Below, in pieces: positions 14,231 to 19,855 of a stretch of DNA of 19,855 bases. Position 1 is the first letter of the stretch. Each line of letters begins with the position of its first letter. The notes under the pieces were generated by a model that made no database searches, was not told the origin of the DNA, and saw only the letters and a list, made by a program, of their open reading frames with translations. A program made the position numbers and the translations under genes. Source of the stretch: Haemophilus sp. C1 (GTDB lineage Bacteria > Pseudomonadota > Gammaproteobacteria > Enterobacterales > Pasteurellaceae); the NCBI RefSeq assembly GCF_001276515.1, contig NZ_LDVZ01000028.1:1-19855 (forward strand), in the 5' to 3' direction.

Positions 14231-16822
14231 ATGCTGTTTCCTTTGTCATTATCTTTTCCTTTAACGCCAAGTGCGGTCAAAATTGAGCGAGAAAATCTCA
14301 AGCAATTTGAGCTAGAGAATTTTTCTCGTTATTCCATTTTTGAGCTGGTTGAAAATCGCAGTGATTTTTATGATGCCTTATTGATTCAACTTTGGCAGGA
14401 AATGGGATTAAGTGAACAACTGGGAATTTCTTTAATTGCGGTGGGCGGTTATGGACGGCGTGAGATGTTTCCTTTGTCGGATTTAGATTTTTTAATTTTG
14501 GTCGAGCAAATACCTAGCCCAGAAATTGAAGAAAAAATTACCCAATTTATCCAATTTTTATGGGATTGTGGCTTTGAGGTGGGAAATAGCGTTCGAACCT
14601 TAGAACAATGCGAATCGGAAGGAAAACAAGATATTACGATTGCCACCAATTTATTAGAAGCCAGATTTCTTACTGGAAATCGACCGCTCTTTGATGCGCT
14701 AAATGAATTAGTAAAAAATGCTGATTTTTGGTCGAAAGAAGATTTTTTTAATGCCAAAGTGCAAGAGCAAATAGAACGTTATCAGCGTTATCACAATACG
14801 GCTTATAACCTTGAGCCAGATATTAAGTATAGCCCTGGTGGTTTGCGTGATTTGCATTTGTTGTATTGGGTGGCTTTGCGCCATTCGGGGGCGCTGACTC
14901 TTGAGGCCATTTTACAAAGTGGTTTTATTTATCCTCAAGAATATCAGCAACTACAAGAAAGTCGTGCTTTTTTATTTAAAGTGCGGTTCGCTTTGCATTT
15001 GATTTTAAAACGTTACGATAATCGTCTGTTGTTTGATCGTCAAATTAAAGTCAGTGAATTGTTAGGTTTCCGAGGGGAAGGCAATCAAGCTGTTGAAAAA
15101 ATGATGAAATGTTTTTTCCAAGCATTGCACCGAATTTCGCTTATTAGTAATTTGCTGATTCAGCATTATAGAGAAAATGTGCTTTCATCAAATCAGGATA
15201 GTGTGATTCATCAGTTAGACGATGATTTTCAACTGATTAACCAATGCTTATGTTTGCGTAATAGCCGTGTTTTTCAAGAAAAACCAGAGCGAATTTTAGA
15301 TCTATTCTTTTATTTAACGCAGTACGAATGGGCGGATATTCATTCTGATACCTTGCGTCAATTACAAATTTCCTTAGATCAACTACCACAAAAATTATGT
15401 GAAATTCCTGCAGCTCGGGAAAAATTTCTACGTTTGTTTAATCAACCTAATGCAATTAAGCGAGCGTTTATGCCGATGCACCAATATGGCGTATTAACTG
15501 CGTATCTTCCGCAATGGCAAGCCATTGAGGGCTTAATGCAATTTGATTTGTTCCATATTTATACGGTGGATGAGCATACATTACGCGTGATGTTGAAATT
15601 GGAAAGTTTTCTGTCACAGGAAAGTGCGAAAGAACATCCCATTGCCCATCGAATTTTTAGCCAACTTTCTGACCGCACTTTGCTTTATATTGCGGCGTTA
15701 TTCCACGATATTGCAAAAGGGCGGGGCGGCGATCACGCAGAACTTGGCGCAGAAGATGTGGCAAATTTTGCGCAATTACATGGTTTAGATCGTCGAGAAA
15801 TTGATACCCTTGCTTGGCTCGTAAAATCCCATTTACTTATGTCAATTACTGCGCAACGCCGTGATATTCATGATCCTGAAGTCGTCATGAATTTTGCGGA
15901 AGCCGTGCAAAATCAAGTTCGATTAGATTATCTGACTTGTTTAACGGTGGCGGATATTTGTGCAACCAATGGTAATTTATGGAATAGCTGGAAACGTTCG
16001 CTTTTTGCTTCTTTATATGAATTTACCGAACAGCAATTTGCTCAAGGGATGAAAGAATTGCTTGATTACTCAGAAAAATCGGAAGAAAACCGAAAACTTG
16101 CACAACAAATTTTAACGCAGGATTATTCCAATATTGCACTAATCTCGATTGAGCAATTATGGGAGCGTTGCCCTGAAGATTATTTTGTGCGTAATACGCC
16201 AAAACAAATTGCGTGGCATACAAGTTTGTTGGTGGATTTTGCTGAGGCATTATTAGTGAAAATTAGTAATCGCTTTTCACTTGGCGGCACGGAAGTGTTT
16301 ATTTATTGCCAAGATCAACCGCACTTATTTAATAAAGTAGTAAGCACCATTGGAGCAAAAAAATTCAGTATCCATGATGCACAGATTATTACAACACAAG
16401 ACGGTTATGTTTTTGATAGCTTTATCATCACAGAACTTAACGGAGAATTAGTGGAATTTGATCGTCGCCGAGAACTAGAGCAAGCCCTCACATTAGCCCT
16501 TCAAAGTGAAAAATTGCTCGCACTTTCTATTACGCCGAATCGTCAGCTTCAACATTTTACTGTACAAACCGACGTTCGTTTTTTACACGAAAACAAAAAA
16601 GAGCATACTGAAATGGAACTGGTTGCGTTGGATAAACCTGGGTTATTAGCCCAAGTGAGCCAGATTTTCACTGAGCTAAATCTCAATTTATTGAATGCGA
16701 AAATTACCACAGTGGGCGAGAAAGCCGAAGACTTTTTTATTTTGACGAACCAATTTGGACAAGCACTTGCGAGAGGGGAGAGAGAAATCTTAAAACAAGT
16801 TCTTGTGAAAGAAATTAACTAA
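14231..16822 (+). CDS. glnD: bifunctional uridylyltransferase/uridylyl-removing enzyme
   Basis: An 863-residue nitrogen sensor that uridylylates PII when glutamine is low and deuridylylates it when glutamine is high, steering glutamine synthetase activity. The nucleotidyltransferase signature [19 protein letters not shown] is at 72-90, with metal-binding Asp84 and Asp86. The HD hydrolase motif [13 protein letters not shown] centres on His492-Asp493. Two ACT domains begin near 689 ([15 protein letters not shown]) and 795 ([15 protein letters not shown]) and bind glutamine. The order and length are those of full GlnD. AAGG precedes the start, and an uptake sequence (14269-14277) lies in codons 13-16. 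The REP hairpin 48 bases upstream may have displaced the original promoter region. Confidence 0.97.
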   Translation: MLFPLSLSFPLTPSAVKIERENLKQFELENFSRYSIFELVENRSDFYDALLIQLWQEMGLSEQLGISLIAVGGYGRREMFPLSDLDFLILVEQIPSPEIEEKITQFIQFLWDCGFEVGNSVRTLEQCESEGKQDITIATNLLEARFLTGNRPLFDALNELVKNADFWSKEDFFNAKVQEQIERYQRYHNTAYNLEPDIKYSPGGLRDLHLLYWVALRHSGALTLEAILQSGFIYPQEYQQLQESRAFLFKVRFALHLILKRYDNRLLFDRQIKVSELLGFRGEGNQAVEKMMKCFFQALHRISLISNLLIQHYRENVLSSNQDSVIHQLDDDFQLINQCLCLRNSRVFQEKPERILDLFFYLTQYEWADIHSDTLRQLQISLDQLPQKLCEIPAAREKFLRLFNQPNAIKRAFMPMHQYGVLTAYLPQWQAIEGLMQFDLFHIYTVDEHTLRVMLKLESFLSQESAKEHPIAHRIFSQLSDRTLLYIAALFHDIAKGRGGDHAELGAEDVANFAQLHGLDRREIDTLAWLVKSHLLMSITAQRRDIHDPEVVMNFAEAVQNQVRLDYLTCLTVADICATNGNLWNSWKRSLFASLYEFTEQQFAQGMKELLDYSEKSEENRKLAQQILTQDYSNIALISIEQLWERCPEDYFVRNTPKQIAWHTSLLVDFAEALLVKISNRFSLGGTEVFIYCQDQPHLFNKVVSTIGAKKFSIHDAQIITTQDGYVFDSFIITELNGELVEFDRRRELEQALTLALQSEKLLALSITPNRQLQHFTVQTDVRFLHENKKEHTEMELVALDKPGLLAQVSQIFTELNLNLLNAKITTVGEKAEDFFILTNQFGQALARGEREILKQVLVKEIN

Positions 16823-16881
16823 CTAATAGTATAGTTTTACGACGATATATTCGTTGTAGAAGATTAGGTCTGATTTTCTAC

Positions 16882-16912
16882 AAAAAAGGACGCTTTCAGC
16901 GTCCTAATTTTA
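16882..16912. terminator. terminator shared by glnD and the Sel1 gene
   Basis: AGGACGC (16887-16893) pairs with GCGTCCT (16899-16905) over TTTCA. The minus strand has a run of six T after the stem, so it is a strong terminator for the Sel1 gene. The plus strand has AATTTT, weaker, for glnD. Confidence 0.85.
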
Positions 16913-16923
16913 AAATGATTTCG

Positions 16924-18222
16924 TTACATTTTTAAAGTATCACAAGCCTTTTTATTACCCTTATCACAAGCCTTAAGGAACCATTCTTTAGCTTTTGAAA
17001 GGTCACGTTTAACACCTTCTCCATTGTGATACATATTCCCAATACTAAATTGAGCATCTGCATAGCCTTGTTCAGCAGATTTTTGATACCATTTCAGTGC
17101 TTCAGAATAATTTTGTTCGATACCTCTTCCTTTGAAATATATCTCGCCCAAAGCAAATTGGAATTTTGCATCCCCTTGTTTAGTAGCTTTATGAAGCCAT
17201 TTCATTGCTTCATCCTTATCTTGTTTTACATACTTTCCTTCTAAATACAGCATACCCAAAACAAATTGAACTATTGCATGATCTTGTTCAGCGGCTTTAT
17301 GAAACCATTTTACCATTTTATCTTCATCTTGCTTTATGCCTTTTCCTTTTACATACATATCAACCAACTTAAACAAAGCAAATTCAGCATCTTCATCTCC
17401 CTGTTCTGCAGCTTTTAGATACCATTTCATTGCATCAACATGATCTTGTTTGACGCCTTTTCCTTCTGAATATATCAAACCCAATTTATTTTGAGCCCAT
17501 AAATCCCCTTGTTCAGCAGCTTTTTGATACCATTTTATGGCTTCAGCATAATCTTGTTTGACGCCTTTACCATCATTATACATATTACCTAAATTATTTT
17601 GAGCTTTTACATTTCCTTGCTCTGCAGCTTTTCGATATAAAGCCACTGCTTCAGAATAATCTTGTTTTACGCCTCGTCCATTTTCATACATCAAAGCCAA
17701 ATTATTTTGAGCCCATGCATCCCCTTGTACAATGGCTTTTTGGTACCATTTTATTGCTTCAGCATAATCTTGTTTGACGCCTTCTCCACGGTAATACGCC
17801 CAACCCAAATTATTTTGAGCATCTGCCAAACCTTGTTCAGCCGCTTTGCGAAACCATTTCACTGCTTCGGCATAATCTTGTTTGACGCCTTCTCCACGGT
17901 AATACGCCCAACCTAAATTATTTTGAGCCTTTGCATTCCCTTGTACAATAGCTTTTTGATACCATTTTATCGCTTCAGCATAATCTTGTTTGACGCCTTT
18001 TCCTTCGGAATACATCCAACCCAAACTATTTTGAGCCTTTGCATGTCCCTGTGCGGCTAAAGGTTGCAAAAGTTTGAGGGCGGTTTGATAGTCTCCTTTA
18101 TTAGCAGCTTCAAAGCCTTGTTGAAATTGCTGTTCTGGCGTATCTGCCCAAGCCGTAGATTGAACAGAAAAAATTAAAGCAGCTAACAATGCGCTAGTGA
18201 GAAATGTTTTTGTCAGTTTCAT
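16924..18222 (-). CDS. secreted Sel1-repeat protein
   Basis: 432 residues. The start at 18222 is preferred to an in-frame ATG 17 codons upstream because it begins a clear signal peptide: MKLTKTF, hydrophobic LTSALLAALIFSV, then a probable cleavage after AWA before DTPEQQ. About ten Sel1-like repeats of 36 residues follow from residue ~57, with the pattern A-x-A-Q-N-x-L-G-x-x-Y-x-x-G-x-G-V-K-Q-D-Y-x-E-A-x-K-W-Y. The seventh has a two-residue insertion. Sel1 solenoids are protein-binding scaffolds, and a periplasmic location is likely. The partner and role are unknown. Repeats 2 and 3 are nearly identical at DNA level. It is convergent with glnD, with its own terminator. Confidence 0.88.
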   Translation of the reverse strand: MKLTKTFLTSALLAALIFSVQSTAWADTPEQQFQQGFEAANKGDYQTALKLLQPLAAQGHAKAQNSLGWMYSEGKGVKQDYAEAIKWYQKAIVQGNAKAQNNLGWAYYRGEGVKQDYAEAVKWFRKAAEQGLADAQNNLGWAYYRGEGVKQDYAEAIKWYQKAIVQGDAWAQNNLALMYENGRGVKQDYSEAVALYRKAAEQGNVKAQNNLGNMYNDGKGVKQDYAEAIKWYQKAAEQGDLWAQNKLGLIYSEGKGVKQDHVDAMKWYLKAAEQGDEDAEFALFKLVDMYVKGKGIKQDEDKMVKWFHKAAEQDHAIVQFVLGMLYLEGKYVKQDKDEAMKWLHKATKQGDAKFQFALGEIYFKGRGIEQNYSEALKWYQKSAEQGYADAQFSIGNMYHNGEGVKRDLSKAKEWFLKACDKGNKKACDTLKM

Positions 18223-18319
18223 ATAATAATCTCTAGATTGATTTATAGAAGACGCCAAAATTTTGTTTGGCAATATATTTTTAGTATCTACTGAATTGTC
18301 AAACTAAAAATGAGTCGTC

Positions 18320-18325
18320 ATTATA
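18320..18325 (-). promoter_or_regulatory. probable Sel1-gene promoter -10
   Basis: A perfect TATAAT on the minus strand, about 98 bases before the start, with only a weak -35. An alternative is the TTGACA just downstream on the same strand (complement of 18296-18301), but its best -10 is spaced too far away. Confidence 0.4.
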
Positions 18326-18590
18326 CTTTGAATTTATAATCTAACTGAAACACTTTCGTAATTTTTTAACGTTTAAATAAGGCAACATTTGTAGCTATTC
18401 ATAAGGTTGATATCTTTCTTGTTGTACTAAACAAATTATATTTGATGTCCTTATAAATAAATTGGGTGTAGCAGTTAGATTGTAAATTTAAGTATAAAAA
18501 ATAGTGGCGTTGAAGTGAAAAATTGTGGTTCTTGAAAAATATATTTCTAGGTAAATTTGCCTTATGTTATCCTTTACAAAAAATTTTTAG
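18326..18590. other. intergenic region between the Sel1 gene and wecA
   Basis: AT-rich, with no open frame having a ribosome-binding site, no RNA gene, no REP copy and no uptake sequence. The wecA promoter must lie here, but no -35/-10 pair with good spacing stands out. Confidence 0.5.
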
Positions 18591-18599
18591 GATCACATT

Positions 18600-19667
18600 A
18601 TGTTGAGTATTTTTGTTACTTTTCTTGGCGCATTTTTAACATTGATTGTGATGCGACCCGTTGCCAATTGGATTGGATTAGTTGATAAGCCAAACTATCG
18701 TAAACGTCATCAAGGTGCAATTCCGTTAATCGGTGGCGTATCGCTTTTTGTTGGAAATCTTTGCTATTACCTGATGGAATGGGATCAACTTCGATTACCG
18801 TATCTCTATTTGTTCAGTATTTTTGTTTTGTTAGCAATTGGGATTTTAGATGATCGCTTTGATATTAGCCCTTTTTTAAGAGCAGGTATTCAAGCGATAT
18901 TGGCGATTTTAATGATCGATCTTGGGAATGTGTATCTTGATCATCTTGGTCAAATTTTAGGGCCTTTCCAATTAACGCTGGGGTCTATTGGGCTGATTAT
19001 TACTGTATTTGCCACTATTGCGATTATTAATGCCTTTAATATGATTGATGGTATAGATGGATTGCTTGGTGGACTTTCTTGTGTTTCTTTTGCGGCGATT
19101 GGTATTTTAATGTATCGAGATGGGCAAATGGATATGGCGCATTGGAGTTTTGCTTTAATCGTATCGATTTTACCTTATTTGATGCTCAATCTAGGGATTC
19201 CATTTGGATCGAAATATAAGGTGTTTATGGGCGATGCGGGGAGTACATTAATTGGTTTTACCATTATTTGGATTTTGTTATTGAGTACGCAAGGAAAAGG
19301 GCATCCGATGAATCCAGTAACCGCACTTTGGATTATTGCGATTCCTTTGATTGATATGGTTGCGATTATTTATCGCCGTGTACGTAAAGGTAAAAGCCCA
19401 TTCCGTCCAGATCGTTTACACGTTCATCATTTAATGGTGAGAGCGGGTTTAACATCAAGACAAGCCTTTTTATTGATTACGTTTGTTTCGGCAGTGTGTG
19501 CAACTATCGGTATTTTAGGGGAAGTTTATTATGTGAATGAGTGGGCGATGTTTGTCGGTTTTTTCATTTTATTTTTCCTTTATGTCTATTCAATTACGCG
19601 TGCATGGCGAATTACCCGTTGGGTAAGAAGAATGAAACGTCGCGCAAAACGGTTGAAGAAAGCATAA
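18600..19667 (+). CDS. wecA: UDP-GlcNAc:undecaprenyl-phosphate GlcNAc-1-phosphate transferase
   Basis: A 355-residue polytopic inner-membrane enzyme of the MraY/WecA family that starts lipid-linked glycan assembly by moving GlcNAc-1-phosphate to undecaprenyl phosphate. Diagnostic motifs are ILDDRFD at about 82-88, NAFNMIDGIDGLLGG at about 142-156, MGDAGSTLIG at about 210-219, and the HVHH motif at about 274-277 in RLHVHHLMVRAGLT. About ten membrane segments alternate with these cytoplasmic loops, and the C terminus is strongly basic. The start has AGGAT upstream. In Haemophilus the gene is also called rfe. Its end product here (an ECA-like or surface glycan) cannot be told from the window. 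Confidence 0.95.
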   Translation: MLSIFVTFLGAFLTLIVMRPVANWIGLVDKPNYRKRHQGAIPLIGGVSLFVGNLCYYLMEWDQLRLPYLYLFSIFVLLAIGILDDRFDISPFLRAGIQAILAILMIDLGNVYLDHLGQILGPFQLTLGSIGLIITVFATIAIINAFNMIDGIDGLLGGLSCVSFAAIGILMYRDGQMDMAHWSFALIVSILPYLMLNLGIPFGSKYKVFMGDAGSTLIGFTIIWILLLSTQGKGHPMNPVTALWIIAIPLIDMVAIIYRRVRKGKSPFRPDRLHVHHLMVRAGLTSRQAFLLITFVSAVCATIGILGEVYYVNEWAMFVGFFILFFLYVYSITRAWRITRWVRRMKRRAKRLKKA

Positions 19668-19710
19668 AAAAATAAAGGCTTGTGTTATTAAATCACAAGC
19701 CTTTATTTTT
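19668..19710 (+). terminator. wecA terminator
   Basis: A perfect 17-bp stem (19668-19684 with 19694-19710, core AAGGCTTGTG) with a 9-base loop, starting directly after the wecA stop and ending in a T run. Confidence 0.9.
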
Positions 19711-19761
19711 GAGAAACTTCACCGCACTTTTAACATTTTGGTGATCTATTTTTGTAGATAG

Positions 19762-19791
19762 AAAAAATCCCCAGCCTTTTGACCAGGGATT
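19762..19791 (-). terminator. terminator after tRNA-Gly
   Basis: AATCCCCAG (19766-19774) pairs with CCAGGGATT (19783-19791), allowing two wobble pairs in the minus-strand RNA, followed on the minus strand by T6. It lies 7 bases after the tRNA CCA end. Confidence 0.75.
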
Positions 19792-19797
19792 GAAATT

Positions 19798-19855
<58 letters not shown>

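Noticed and set aside
16924..18222. Frames on the plus strand opposite the Sel1 repeats
   Set aside because: They follow the 108-bp repeat period of the Sel1 gene and have no ribosome-binding sites; products of repetitive DNA only.
18302..18345. Short plus-strand ATG frame before wecA
   Set aside because: Only nine codons, no ribosome-binding site, no promoter or terminator of its own.

Overview
The window is chromosomal DNA from a Haemophilus of the H. influenzae/H. haemolyticus group. The 9-base Hin-type DNA uptake sequence AAGTGCGGT occurs 18 times in perfect form on the two strands, against well under one expected by chance. The DNA is AT-rich, the window opens in a tetranucleotide phase-variation tract, and the housekeeping proteins are typical of this group. 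I would not fix the species. The mannose PTS operon is not part of the classical H. influenzae Rd gene set as I remember it, so an H. haemolyticus-like strain or a non-Rd H. influenzae strain are both possible.

Layout. At 1-67 a TTGC tract encodes the beginning of a leftward phase-variable gene that continues outside the window. At 404-824 lies a VbhA-type antitoxin whose Fic partner has been reduced to a remnant. At 855-2769 a sanA-like gene and metX diverge around a MetJ-type operator. At 3036-5687 the operon manXYZ sits behind a consensus FNR box and a LacI-family-like operator. The 330 bases after manZ hold the most unusual item here: an isolated leftward transcription unit for a 22-residue hydrophobic peptide, whose predicted mRNA ends are complementary, with an opposing rightward promoter and terminator. 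This looks like a type I toxin-antitoxin locus. A small membrane protein of unknown function follows, convergent with argG.

Leftward housekeeping genes then follow: argG (two tandem ARG boxes), purC (a palindromic PurR-type box), and mrcB-yacL-erpA. map diverges from erpA. At 13110-14200 a RAYT single-strand transposase sits among tandem hairpin repeats of about 117 bp. glnD follows, then a secreted Sel1-repeat protein on the minus strand, wecA, and a partial tRNA-Gly(GCC) at the right edge.

The genes serve amino-acid, purine and nitrogen metabolism, sugar uptake, cell-wall and cell-envelope synthesis, and Fe-S cluster assembly. Their regulatory sites (MetJ, ArgR, PurR, FNR) are readable from sequence. 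The accessory layer consists of the phase-variable gene, the decayed Fic module, man, the candidate toxin-antitoxin locus, the RAYT repeats and the Sel1 gene.
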